From: Bifidobacterium sp.
GTDB lineage: Bacteria; Actinomycetota; Actinomycetes; Actinomycetales; Bifidobacteriaceae
Length of the DNA stretch: 64,000 nucleotides
Reading direction: 5' to 3'
Assembly: GCF_022647885.1 (NCBI RefSeq)
Contig: NZ_JALCLM010000001.1
Location: 744,001 to 808,000 of the forward strand
Under the pieces are notes generated by a model that was not told where the DNA came from, searched no databases, and saw nothing but the letters and a program-made list of their open reading frames with translations. A program made the position numbers and the translations under genes. Below, piece after piece: positions 21,671 through 30,192 of this stretch (positions within the stretch are counted from its first letter, which is position 1; the number at the start of each line of letters is the position of its first letter).

Positions 21671-24652
21671 TTGGCGCTTAATGAGAACATCATCATCCGC
21701 CTCATGGCGGATACGTCGAACTACACGACCAAGATGCAGGCGGCGGGCGCGCAATCCGAAAAACTCGCAACATCGATGGAGAAACCGCGCAGCACCTCGG
21801 ACAAGCTCAAAAGCGGTTTCATGACCGCAGGCATCGCGGTAGGAGCGCTCTCCGCAGCTGTGGGCGTGGCAGCAGTGAAGAGCTTCATGGACTTCGACGC
21901 ATCCATGAGCACCGTACAGGCAAACACCAAAGCCAGCGCTAGCGAAATGAGCAAGCTGCGTGACGCCGCACTAGACGCGGGGCAACGCACAATATACAGC
22001 GCTACAGAATCCGCTGACGCAATTAACGAGCTAGCCAAAGCAGGTATGAGCACCGCCAACATTCTCAACGGCGGGCTCAACGGAGCACTCGATCTCGCGG
22101 CATCGGACGGCATGGCTGTCAGTGACGCCGCTGAACTCATGGCATCCACACTCGCACAATTCAACCTCAAAGGCACGGACGCCACAAAGGTAGCGGACGC
22201 GCTCGCAGCAGGTGCAGGAAATGCTCAAGGCTCAGCCAGTGATTTAGGCAATGCTCTTTCGCAAGCTGGCTTGGTGGCGAATCAGTATGATGTGAGCATG
22301 CAGGAGACCACGGGCACGCTCGCCGCGTTCGCGAACGCGGGCATGATCGGCTCCGATGCCGGTACCTCGCTTAAATCCATGCTGATTGCCCTTGCTAATC
22401 CGAGCAAGAAAGCTCAACAGGCACTTGACGATCTAGGAATCAGCGCTTGGGACTCGCAGGGTAATTTCATTGGTCTCTCCGGCCTTGCAGGACAGTTGCA
22501 GACTAAGATGGCGGGGCTGACTGATCAGCAACGTCAGCAAGCGATGGCTACCATTTTCGGCACTGACGCGGTGCGGTCTGCTGGCGTCCTTTACAAAGAG
22601 GGTGCTAGTGGGATTGATAAGTGGACAAAAACTGTTTCGGACTCTGGTTATGCTTCCGAGCAGGCTGCCGCACGTACCAACAACCTCAAGGGTGACATCG
22701 AACAGTTCACCGGCTCCATTGAAACAATGCTCATCAAGATTGGCGGTGGCGCGAACGGCCCGTTACGTACGATGGTGCATGGTGCGACCGATCTTGTTAC
22801 TGCTTTCAGTACGTTAGACCCGCATATCCAGCAGACCGTAGTTCTGCTGGGTGTTGCGGCTGGTGCAACCGCTGGACTTCATAAGATGTTCGGAAATCTT
22901 TCCACTTCTTCCAGTGGGTTTGGGCGGAGTATGGGACTCGCGCTTGACCCCATGCAACGGTTGCAGGGGTTGTGGAGTGGGTTGAGTACCGGGGCGCAAA
23001 CTATGGCCACGGCATTTCAAAGCCCGACTAGGCAAATGGAATTGTTCGGCACGACCATGAGCCGTGGGAAGGCTATTTCCAATGGTTTCAAAAGCGTCGG
23101 TTCCGGACTCATGTCCATGATGGGCGGGCCTTGGGGGGTAGCGTTCGCTGCCGCTGGAGCAGCTCTTGCCATCTGGTCGCAGAAGACTGCTGATGCGAAA
23201 ACGCGCACGGACAATATGACCAGTGCGCTCAAATCTGGTCAGACCGCGGTTCAGAAACTCACACAGAATCTGCAGAGTGGGAACGACACTGATTGGGGTT
23301 GGTTCCAGAAGACACGCACGGGAGCCGATAGCCTCGCCCAGGCGCTGGATAAGGCTGGTGTCAGTCAGAAGACCTTCGTTGACGCGGCGATGGGTGATAA
23401 AACCGCAATAGCCTCGTTCAACCAAGAGTTGGATGATTACATCAACAAACATGGCGGTGCCGGAACCGTAACGGATGAGTTGCGTGCGCATTTGGAGCAG
23501 CAGACCAAAGCTGTTTCCGGTTCCAAGGAGGCCATGAAGGAGCAAGCCGAGGCAGACAAGCAAGCCACTGCCGAAAAGGTGAACAACACCTTGGCGACGG
23601 CTGGGCTCACCGATGCGACCGCCACCAACACGGATGCTACATCAGAAGCAGCCGATGCGAACGATATCCTCGCGGAATCCTTCGGGGCCTCCAGCAAGGG
23701 CATTGACGATCAGGCATCAGCCTTGGGAGAGGCGTTGGATGCACTGAAAACCTACTACGGTTTCTCACTCGATGCTTCAGATGCCACTATTGCATTGCAT
23801 GATTCCTTCGATAATGCTGATAAGGCAATAAGCGATAACGGTAAAACCTTGGATCTCAACACGGAGAAGGGCCGTGCGAATCAGTCAGCGTTGAACGACG
23901 TGGCTAAATCAGCGTTGGATGCGGCTGAGGCGCAGGCCCGTAACGGACAGAGTGTAGACCAGATCCTGCCGACCATTGATAATGCCAGGAACCGATTCGT
24001 TGATTTCGCCGTGAGAATGGGCATGGGCACAACCGAGGCAAACGCACTGGCTGACCAGTCCGGTCTCACCAAGGATGCCGTGAACCGACTCACCCAGTCC
24101 GTCAACAATGTGCCGGCGTTGAAGATAGTAAAAATCAATGGTGACATCAGCGATGCCCAGGCAAAAATCGGGGTTATCAAGAACGATTTGCTGCAAATCA
24201 ATGACAAAACAGTACGGGTAACCATGAACTATGTCACAACTGGGAATACCCAAGGCTTGCATGTAGCAGTTGGTGGCAATGGTGGAACCCTGGTCAAAGC
24301 TTCCGGTGGTTATATTTCCGGCCCGGGTACTGCCACATCAGATTCGATACCCGCACGCTTATCCAATGGAGAGTATGTCATTCGAGCATCCGCGGTCGAT
24401 CATTATGGCGTGGGATTGTTCGACCAGTTGAATTACCAACGCTATGCAACCGGCGGGCTGGTGCAGCAGTATCAGGCGACACCGTTGCCGGAGAGCGTAC
24501 CGGTGGGGAAGTCCCAGAGGCCAGTGCGTGTGGAACTCCACCAGACCATTAGCAGCCCGTTCCCCCAGAGCCTTGATGTGTTGGCGGCGAAAGTCAAGGT
24601 CAAAACGGATCAGGCAATGAGAGATGCTCTGGTATCTACGGGAGGCATGTGA
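21671..24652 (+). CDS. Tail tape measure protein
   Basis: A 993-residue protein with a TTG start at 21671 after GAGGTG. Residues 1-330 hold the TP901-type core (SFMDFDASMSTVQANTKASA, NELAKAGMSTANILNGGLNG, GTDATKVADALAAGAGNAQG, IFGTDAVRSAGVLYKEGA). Hydrophobic segments occur around 385-405 and 480-500. The end has the Gly-rich region FASGGYISGPGT-like and a NGEYVIRASAVDHYGVGLFD motif. At about 1.5 angstrom per residue it predicts a tail near 150 nm. It sets tail length and passes into the host envelope at infection. Confidence 0.9.
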   Translation: MALNENIIIRLMADTSNYTTKMQAAGAQSEKLATSMEKPRSTSDKLKSGFMTAGIAVGALSAAVGVAAVKSFMDFDASMSTVQANTKASASEMSKLRDAALDAGQRTIYSATESADAINELAKAGMSTANILNGGLNGALDLAASDGMAVSDAAELMASTLAQFNLKGTDATKVADALAAGAGNAQGSASDLGNALSQAGLVANQYDVSMQETTGTLAAFANAGMIGSDAGTSLKSMLIALANPSKKAQQALDDLGISAWDSQGNFIGLSGLAGQLQTKMAGLTDQQRQQAMATIFGTDAVRSAGVLYKEGASGIDKWTKTVSDSGYASEQAAARTNNLKGDIEQFTGSIETMLIKIGGGANGPLRTMVHGATDLVTAFSTLDPHIQQTVVLLGVAAGATAGLHKMFGNLSTSSSGFGRSMGLALDPMQRLQGLWSGLSTGAQTMATAFQSPTRQMELFGTTMSRGKAISNGFKSVGSGLMSMMGGPWGVAFAAAGAALAIWSQKTADAKTRTDNMTSALKSGQTAVQKLTQNLQSGNDTDWGWFQKTRTGADSLAQALDKAGVSQKTFVDAAMGDKTAIASFNQELDDYINKHGGAGTVTDELRAHLEQQTKAVSGSKEAMKEQAEADKQATAEKVNNTLATAGLTDATATNTDATSEAADANDILAESFGASSKGIDDQASALGEALDALKTYYGFSLDASDATIALHDSFDNADKAISDNGKTLDLNTEKGRANQSALNDVAKSALDAAEAQARNGQSVDQILPTIDNARNRFVDFAVRMGMGTTEANALADQSGLTKDAVNRLTQSVNNVPALKIVKINGDISDAQAKIGVIKNDLLQINDKTVRVTMNYVTTGNTQGLHVAVGGNGGTLVKASGGYISGPGTATSDSIPARLSNGEYVIRASAVDHYGVGLFDQLNYQRYATGGLVQQYQATPLPESVPVGKSQRPVRVELHQTISSPFPQSLDVLAAKVKVKTDQAMRDALVSTGGM

Positions 24653-25383
24653 TGAGAATCAGTATTGTTTCCGACGATGATGTCATCCCGTTCGCTAACG
24701 GCATGTACCCGGATTACACCGGGTTTTGGATTGTGGCGGGCGGGATTGACGGATTGTATGGTTCTCCGGGGATCCGGGAAACTCCTGTTGACATTCCCCA
24801 AATGGACGGACAGTACTGGCCGTCACGACTCACGCAGGGGGGGCGCACCATAACCCTGAAATGCGGCGCGCTATGTCGAACGAGTGTTGAAACAGCGAAC
24901 GTGCTGGAACGGTTGAGCGCGTTAATGACCAAAACCCTCAGGTTGCGTGTAGAGGATGAGAGCGGAGTGAAAACACTCTCCGGTTTTATCGCTGATGATT
25001 TCGAACCGTCCATTTGGTGGAGTCGTGACCGAGTGTATTTCACCATCATTTTCTATTGTCCTGATCCGTTGAAGTATGGGCCTGCGGTGTCGTTTGTGTC
25101 GTCGGGTTCGGTGGTGCGTGTTGAGAATGCGGGCAGGGTTGCTGTGTATCCGAGTGTTCGTGTGAATGGTTCGGTGTCTGCAATGTTGTTGATGTTGGGT
25201 TCTCGAACTGTTCAGTGGACAGGCAATGCTAATGGGCTTGATCTTGATTTACGCGACATGATTCCCAGTTCTGGTGTGGTTTCTGGTCAGGCGTTCAAGA
25301 TTCCTCCTGGTGTGAGTGCAGTTCCTGTTTCTTGGTCTGGTAATGGTTCGTTGATATTGACTGTTAGCCCTGCGTGGAGGTGA
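24652..25383 (+). CDS. Distal tail protein (Dit-like)
   Basis: A 243-residue, beta-rich protein; ATG 24652 overlaps the tape measure stop, with GGGAGG upstream. The stretch SPGIRETPVDIPQMDGQYWP and the following VERTITLKC-like strands match siphovirus distal tail proteins. The second half (YCPDPLKYG, a PSVRVNGSVSAM strand) is the usual galectin-like part. It forms the ring at the tail tip to which the receptor-binding proteins attach. Codon use shifts to T-rich third positions near 25,080, suggesting an exchange point. Confidence 0.75.
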   Translation: MRISIVSDDDVIPFANGMYPDYTGFWIVAGGIDGLYGSPGIRETPVDIPQMDGQYWPSRLTQGGRTITLKCGALCRTSVETANVLERLSALMTKTLRLRVEDESGVKTLSGFIADDFEPSIWWSRDRVYFTIIFYCPDPLKYGPAVSFVSSGSVVRVENAGRVAVYPSVRVNGSVSAMLLMLGSRTVQWTGNANGLDLDLRDMIPSSGVVSGQAFKIPPGVSAVPVSWSGNGSLILTVSPAWR

Positions 25384-25386
25384 CTC

Positions 25387-25575
25387 ATGGCTCACATGAT
25401 TGAAATGACGAAAGCCGGACTGTTTCTGAAGCATGACGAGAGCTGCGAAGACATTATGAACTGCCCTTATACGCGGGCGTTCTGCAGGATTCCAGCCAGT
25501 GACGACGGCATCGGGGTTGGATTGTCAACCGACGGCAGGCTCTTCATCTGCGAAGGGGAAATCGAGGAAGCGTAG
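25387..25575 (+). CDS. Small cysteine-rich protein in tail module (62 aa)
   Basis: A 62-residue acidic protein beginning MAHMIEMTKAGLFLKHDESC with four Cys in total (SCEDIMNCPYTRAFC and a later ICEGE). It starts four bases after the distal tail gene. It may be a metal- or disulphide-containing accessory protein. Its 3' end overlaps an antisense gene by about 51 bases, so one of the two may be expressed only in the lysogen. Confidence 0.5.
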   Translation: MAHMIEMTKAGLFLKHDESCEDIMNCPYTRAFCRIPASDDGIGVGLSTDGRLFICEGEIEEA

Positions 25576-25899
25576 CCACTTGTCCTCGTCTTCCGCTGGA
25601 ACGCGAAATTGTACGGTCTGTTCCTTGCCGTCCGGTTTCGTGAGGGTCATGTTGACTATCGGCGCTGCGGAGCTGATCTTGATGCTCATTGCTTTGAGCA
25701 GTGGCGGTACTTCGTCTCCGACGACGATCCGGCCTTGATTATCGGTCATGAACGCGTTCTCTGTTTTCAGTTCGAGATAGTGGAATTCGCAAACCTGGAA
25801 CGGTTGTTTCCCTGCAGGTCTGAATACGCGGCGTGCCTTTTCCTGGCAGCCTTTGACGTCACATCCGTTGATTCGTTGCAGCAGTTCTGAAGCTTTCAT
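25525..25899 (-). CDS. Antisense moron in tail module (124 aa, zinc-finger-like)
   Basis: A 124-residue protein read leftward against the late operon. It opens with two helices and CDVKGCQEKARRVF, followed by VCEFHYLELK, so two Cys plus Cys/His could bind zinc. The middle and end are beta-rich (NQGRIVVGDEVPP, QTVQFRVPAEDEDKW). It is flanked on its 5' side by an AT-rich 46-bp gap that could carry its promoter. It is convergent with the small gene at 25387. Lone antisense genes between tail genes are typical morons expressed from the prophage, and some of them are immunity or anti-defence factors. No function can be named. Confidence 0.55.
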   Translation of the reverse strand: MKASELLQRINGCDVKGCQEKARRVFRPAGKQPFQVCEFHYLELKTENAFMTDNQGRIVVGDEVPPLLKAMSIKISSAAPIVNMTLTKPDGKEQTVQFRVPAEDEDKWLRFLDFPFADEEPAVG

Positions 25900-25945
25900 A
25901 TGAAAATCATAATCCTTTGTTTATTCCATCCGCTTGGAGGTAGTC

Positions 25946-27106
25946 ATGTTGGAACCGTTGGTTGTTGATGTGTTTGGCCCGTTGGGTGATCCGATGTTTC
26001 GTTTGCCGTATTCGAAGGCTTCTTGGTCGGATTCGATTTCTGAGACTGGGAGTTTGCAACTGGATGTGGATTATTCGCGTGAGGTGTTGCGTATTCCACG
26101 GGGTTTGCGTGAGTTGTTGAAATTGTGGGGTGTGATTATTGCTGCGCACCGGTTTGACCTGGTGTCTGGGGTTGATGTGGTGAAGCATGCTGGCCCATTG
26201 ACGGATTACACGTGGGATCATCAGTCGCGCAAATTGCAGTTAACGTGTGGTGGTGGTTGGAGTTTAACGTCTACTCGTTTGGTGTTGAATCACACGTTGG
26301 AGTCGGGTTGGGTTGATGGTGATGTGCTGGTGGATGAGGAGCATCCTGCTGGCGCGTGGGTGTTGACGTTGACTGGGAGTTATTCCGATATTGCTCGTGG
26401 TTTGGTCGCGGAGGCGATGAAATGGGGAGCGCTGCCGATTACGCTGCCTAGTGTTCAGGGTGGTTCGCGTACACGTACGTATAACGGTTATGACGTGGCG
26501 AAAGTGTCTGACCGTTTGGATGAGTTAGCGAAGTTGGCTGATGGTAACGAGATACGTTTCGATCCTAGGCTGAAATCTGATGGTACGCTCACGTTTGATT
26601 TGCGTAGTGGTTCAAACATTGTTGGTCATGAAGCTGAGATTATTGACCACTCGTGGTTGGAAGATACTGATTTTGGCGCTTGGCATGCGGATGTTCCTGG
26701 ACAGCGGGTGAAGTTAAAAACTGTTGTTGGTAGTGGTTCGGGTATGACGAACCAGGTGTATGTGATTGGTGGCAAGCATGGTGATAAGACCGTCATGGCT
26801 CGTGTCACTGATAATTCGAGTGTGCTTCCCCTGTTGATTCAGTCGGCTGATACGACGCATACCACGGCGACAGAGTTAGCAACGTTGAGAGCTTATGCGC
26901 AGGCTGGTGTTGCGTATGGTGCGTATCCGGATGAAACGTTTTCGCTTGAGGTTGGTGAAGAGTTTCCTGTTCGTCCTGGTGATTATGCGGATGTGTGGGT
27001 TGAGGACGATTTCCTGGGTGACATGATGTTACAGCTCAAAATCACTGATGTTGATGGGTCTTCGGATTCGGATTGGTTGACTGTTCAGGCGAGGGAGCGT
27101 GGCTGA
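25946..27106 (+). CDS. Tail-associated protein (Gp37-like), baseplate
   Basis: A 386-residue protein from ATG 25946 (GGAGG upstream). The opening resembles ReqiPepy6 Gp37-like proteins of actinophages: FRLPYSKASWSDSISETGSL followed by LDVDYSRE. Later segments (GSRTRTYNGYDVAKVSDRLD, FEVRPGDYADVWV-like) are of the same type. It probably forms the tail tip hub together with the distal tail protein. Codon use is rich in GTG/TTG, different from the head genes. Four-base overlap with the next gene. Confidence 0.7.
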   Translation: MLEPLVVDVFGPLGDPMFRLPYSKASWSDSISETGSLQLDVDYSREVLRIPRGLRELLKLWGVIIAAHRFDLVSGVDVVKHAGPLTDYTWDHQSRKLQLTCGGGWSLTSTRLVLNHTLESGWVDGDVLVDEEHPAGAWVLTLTGSYSDIARGLVAEAMKWGALPITLPSVQGGSRTRTYNGYDVAKVSDRLDELAKLADGNEIRFDPRLKSDGTLTFDLRSGSNIVGHEAEIIDHSWLEDTDFGAWHADVPGQRVKLKTVVGSGSGMTNQVYVIGGKHGDKTVMARVTDNSSVLPLLIQSADTTHTTATELATLRAYAQAGVAYGAYPDETFSLEVGEEFPVRPGDYADVWVEDDFLGDMMLQLKITDVDGSSDSDWLTVQARERG

Positions 27107-28374
27107 TGACAGATACGCATATGTTGATGTTTGGTGATGGTAGTCCGGCTGGTACTGGTGTGGCTGTTGAATCGAATCGGTGGCCGCAATTGTTGGCTGC
27201 TGCGCTCTCGTTGACTCCACATGTGTATGCGGTGGAGGGAGCAGGATACACCGTTGGGGGTGGGAGTGTGCTCTCGCAGCTGACGGTTGCTGCTGCAGAT
27301 ACTAGCGTGATGTCGGATGCCGTGGGGTTAGTGTGTATCGCTGCAGGGTATAACGATGCCATACTCGGTGGTGATGTTGGTGATACAGCTAGTCAATTGT
27401 TTACGATTACCACGACGCTACGTAAACGGTACACGAATGCGAAAATCGTGGTCATGATTGGTCCGCAAGGTGTTAAACAGGATGATTTCAATACTACATT
27501 TGAGCCGTTTTATTTAGGCTTGTCTGCTGCTGCTCGAACGGTGAGTGCGGACAGTGTTGTGGACATGTGGGATTGGCTGTTTAACCATGTGGATGATGTG
27601 CAGTCAGACGGCGTGCATCCTAACGAGGCGGGTCATACGCTGATAGCCACGCAAATGCAACCGTTGATCCCTGATATTAATGTTCCTGATCCTCCTGACC
27701 TGAATCCTGTTGAACCATTAGGGGTACGTAAATATGCTCCTGGGCGTGCGGATTGGACGAAAGATTCATTACGAGCCGAACGAGTGCGTAATCAGGAGAA
27801 GAATCAGGCGAATAGTGCATCTGGTTCAGAAATCCCTCAGACCACTATCAAATTGGATGCGTTAACCAAAGAGTTAGCCACTCAACAACGGTTAACTACG
27901 AGTTTGACTGCTCAACTGTCACAAAATCAGCAACAGTTACAGGTCGCGCAACAAGAATTACAGTCGCAGCAGAAGAAACTCGAGGATGCACAAGATGAGA
28001 TTAAACGAGTTACTCCCACTATTAGTACTGTGCCAGGAACTTCAGCAGGAGGCTCGCTCGGTTCTGGTTGGACGAATCTGATCTCGTTGACTGCTAAACG
28101 TGACACGTCGAACGGGAAAACACGAGCACAAGTGACCATCACAGTTACAGCCGTGAAACCAGGAGATGGATTGCCATTATTGGAATGCTTGGTGGGCGGT
28201 ACCAGGGTAGCCAGTTTTCCTGGCGTTACCGCTAATGGTGACAGTTTCGGCGGCACTGCCGGCGCGACCATCACTACAGATCAGCCAGTGGTGCTACGTG
28301 GTAAATCAACAACTGCTGATGCGAGCCCAGTAAGTGGAGTCTCAATGAGCTTGTCCATCATGAGTATCGCATAG
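27106..28374 (+). CDS. Tail protein with N-terminal SGNH/GDSL hydrolase domain
   Basis: A 422-residue protein from ATG 27106. Residues 1-190 form an SGNH hydrolase: block I is FGDGSPAGTG (a Gly-Asp-Gly-Ser variant of GDS), block III AAGYNDAILGG and block V SDGVHPNEAGH with the Asp-x-x-His dyad. Residues 235-320 are a Gln-rich coiled coil (LSQNQQQLQVAQQELQSQQK). The last 100 residues are beta-rich and end MSLSIMSIA. This looks like a trimeric tail fibre carrying an esterase that may remove O-acyl groups from the host surface polysaccharide. The altered block I (insertion of Gly before Ser) needs testing. Confidence 0.75.
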   Translation: MTDTHMLMFGDGSPAGTGVAVESNRWPQLLAAALSLTPHVYAVEGAGYTVGGGSVLSQLTVAAADTSVMSDAVGLVCIAAGYNDAILGGDVGDTASQLFTITTTLRKRYTNAKIVVMIGPQGVKQDDFNTTFEPFYLGLSAAARTVSADSVVDMWDWLFNHVDDVQSDGVHPNEAGHTLIATQMQPLIPDINVPDPPDLNPVEPLGVRKYAPGRADWTKDSLRAERVRNQEKNQANSASGSEIPQTTIKLDALTKELATQQRLTTSLTAQLSQNQQQLQVAQQELQSQQKKLEDAQDEIKRVTPTISTVPGTSAGGSLGSGWTNLISLTAKRDTSNGKTRAQVTITVTAVKPGDGLPLLECLVGGTRVASFPGVTANGDSFGGTAGATITTDQPVVLRGKSTTADASPVSGVSMSLSIMSIA

Positions 28375-28387
28375 AAAGGCACCCAAC

Positions 28388-28462
28388 ATGTCAGGTGTTT
28401 ACGACGACGATCACACAATACAACAAGGACTCGTTAGTGTTAATAAAAATGGAGGCCATTAA
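28388..28462 (+). CDS. Possible 24-residue peptide between tail genes
   Basis: ATG 28388 follows AAAGG and encodes MSGVYDDDHTIQQGLVSVNK plus four residues. Its stop codon abuts the next ATG at 28463, and the ribosome-binding site of that gene lies inside it. This layout suggests translational coupling, with the peptide itself perhaps of no separate use. Confidence 0.4.
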   Translation: MSGVYDDDHTIQQGLVSVNKNGGH

Positions 28463-28813
28463 ATGAACGTTAATGGCTACAAAGTTGCACGCCAGGACAT
28501 AAGACTAATCCGCGGCGACTCACATCGGCTGGGAGCTATCTGCCAAACGTATGATGCTGCGGGCAAACTGATACCAGTGAATCTAACCGGATGGTCGGGC
28601 TTTGTTGAACTGCGCTCGATGTCTGGCGTGCTGTGGTGGAGCGGTCAATGCGACATGACGAACGACGGGTATGCAGTGACTGACATGTCTTCTGACACGC
28701 TTACTGCCGCCGTGTGGCATGGTCGAAGTACCGGCCAGTGGAAATGCGTGGTAACGAGTCCTGCGAATGTGGTTAGCACGCTCGCATGGGGCTATTGGTA
28801 TCTGACAGACTAA
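28463..28813 (+). CDS. Tail/baseplate protein, BppU-N-like
   Basis: A 116-residue protein from ATG 28463 (GGAGG seven bases upstream). The opening VARQDIRLIRGDSHRLGAIC and the strand pattern that follows (PVNLTGWSGFVELRSMSG) resemble the N-terminal domain of phage baseplate upper proteins, which start with an extended strand containing Arg-Gly-Asp. It may act as the adaptor between the baseplate and the second SGNH-bearing fibre encoded next. Confidence 0.6.
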   Translation: MNVNGYKVARQDIRLIRGDSHRLGAICQTYDAAGKLIPVNLTGWSGFVELRSMSGVLWWSGQCDMTNDGYAVTDMSSDTLTAAVWHGRSTGQWKCVVTSPANVVSTLAWGYWYLTD

Positions 28814-28837
28814 CAAAACGATTTTTAGGAGACAATT

Positions 28838-30088
28838 ATGGTGGATCAGATCATCGATTGCGTAAACGCGGGGCTGATAGGCAATCATGGAAGGCAAGGC
28901 TTGCCAGGTGTGAACGCTTTGCCTACTGACGAAGCAGTTGCTGAATATATTACCGATGTCGATGCGAAAACAAGATCTGCGCTAAATGCGACAGCGTCGG
29001 ATTTAACAGCGATCAAGAACCTGCGGGAACGCGTGGATGCAGTAGATTTTGTTACAAATGATGTTTGCGTGGTAATTGGTGACTCTATTGCAGTCGGATT
29101 AAATGTCGAGCCAACGAAACGATGGACAAGTCTATTCTGTTCGGAAATGGGGCTGACTGAAAAAAATTATGCGGTGTCAGGCACTGGATATTTAAATAAA
29201 ATACCATTCGCCAATCAGATCGATCAGGCAATAGATGATACTTCGTTCGATAATGATCGGGTTGGACTAGTGATAGTAAGTGGCGGTATCAACGATGTGA
29301 GCACAAATGACATCACTTTAGAAGCTTCCAAGGATTTCGGAGTGATCCGTATGGAGTTTCCAGTGGCAAAACTTATGGTCGTGCCGTGTCTTGTTTGTAA
29401 TAAGTATAATGACCAGACGGTCATACAGAAGACTGGTGTTAACGAGATGATTTGCCGTGCTGCAGCACAGAATGGTGCTGATTTTGTAGCGAAGGGCGCA
29501 ATGACTTGGTTGGTAGGTACTGACAGTATGGCGCAGCAAGATAATCTGCATCCGAATGAGATGGGACACAGATTCATTGCTTCGAATATCGAATCGCTTT
29601 ATAACGGTGGCACTGCATCTGCAGCTGGTTCGAACATATCATTACCTTTGAAGTTTCAGCTTGCTGACGATCCGAAGTACGTTGTGAATACTCCCACACG
29701 ATACTATTCTCTAAATCGGATCGGCGAGAATCTACTTATGTTTACCGGTACGCAAACAATTAATGTTGCAGACGAATCAGATTGGATTGGGAGCAAAAAA
29801 ATTGAAGTGAAGCTGTGCACAATCCCTGCCACATACTATAGATTGTTAATTGATATCGTTTCTCACTACCCAGTCACTCCGATGGTCAACCAACAGTATG
29901 TAGGATGTGCCGCATTGTATGCAGTCAATAACGCTGATAATACAATCGACCTGTTCTACCGGCTTGATATGACTTTTGCGTGCATTACTGACGGTACCAC
30001 CGTGCGACAAAGTTATTCCCTCAGAAAGGGAGATTCCATCACATTGGAGGTTCAGCCGATAATTTTACCCGCATTTTCTGTGCTTTGA
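28838..30088 (+). CDS. Second tail protein with SGNH/GDSL hydrolase domain
   Basis: A 416-residue protein from ATG 28838 (TAGGAG upstream). A short N-terminal anchor with a collagen-like NHGRQGLPG and a helical neck precede the SGNH domain (residues about 80-265): VVIGDSIAVGL (block I), VSGGINDVS (block III) and DNLHPNEMGH (block V), all intact. The final 140 residues form a beta-rich domain. It is likely a receptor-binding fibre with carbohydrate esterase activity. It is only distantly similar to the SGNH domain in the gene at 27106 and is more AT-rich, so the two were probably acquired separately. Confidence 0.78.
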   Translation: MVDQIIDCVNAGLIGNHGRQGLPGVNALPTDEAVAEYITDVDAKTRSALNATASDLTAIKNLRERVDAVDFVTNDVCVVIGDSIAVGLNVEPTKRWTSLFCSEMGLTEKNYAVSGTGYLNKIPFANQIDQAIDDTSFDNDRVGLVIVSGGINDVSTNDITLEASKDFGVIRMEFPVAKLMVVPCLVCNKYNDQTVIQKTGVNEMICRAAAQNGADFVAKGAMTWLVGTDSMAQQDNLHPNEMGHRFIASNIESLYNGGTASAAGSNISLPLKFQLADDPKYVVNTPTRYYSLNRIGENLLMFTGTQTINVADESDWIGSKKIEVKLCTIPATYYRLLIDIVSHYPVTPMVNQQYVGCAALYAVNNADNTIDLFYRLDMTFACITDGTTVRQSYSLRKGDSITLEVQPIILPAFSVL

Positions 30089-30118
30089 TCTCAGGTGTAG
30101 AAGATCGAGATCAGTCTG

Positions 30119-30153
30119 TAAAAACGTCTCTTCTGCTGACGAGTAGAGGCGTT
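30119..30153 (-). terminator. Terminator between fibre and acyltransferase genes
   Basis: AACGTCTCT (30123-30131) pairs with AGAGGCGTT (30145-30153) with one G-T pair. Read leftward the hairpin is followed by TTTTTA, which suits the acyltransferase; it could also stop rightward transcription weakly. Confidence 0.6.
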
Positions 30154-30192
30154 CTGTATTTCATAGAAGTAGTAAATTTTAAAATTTCGTTA

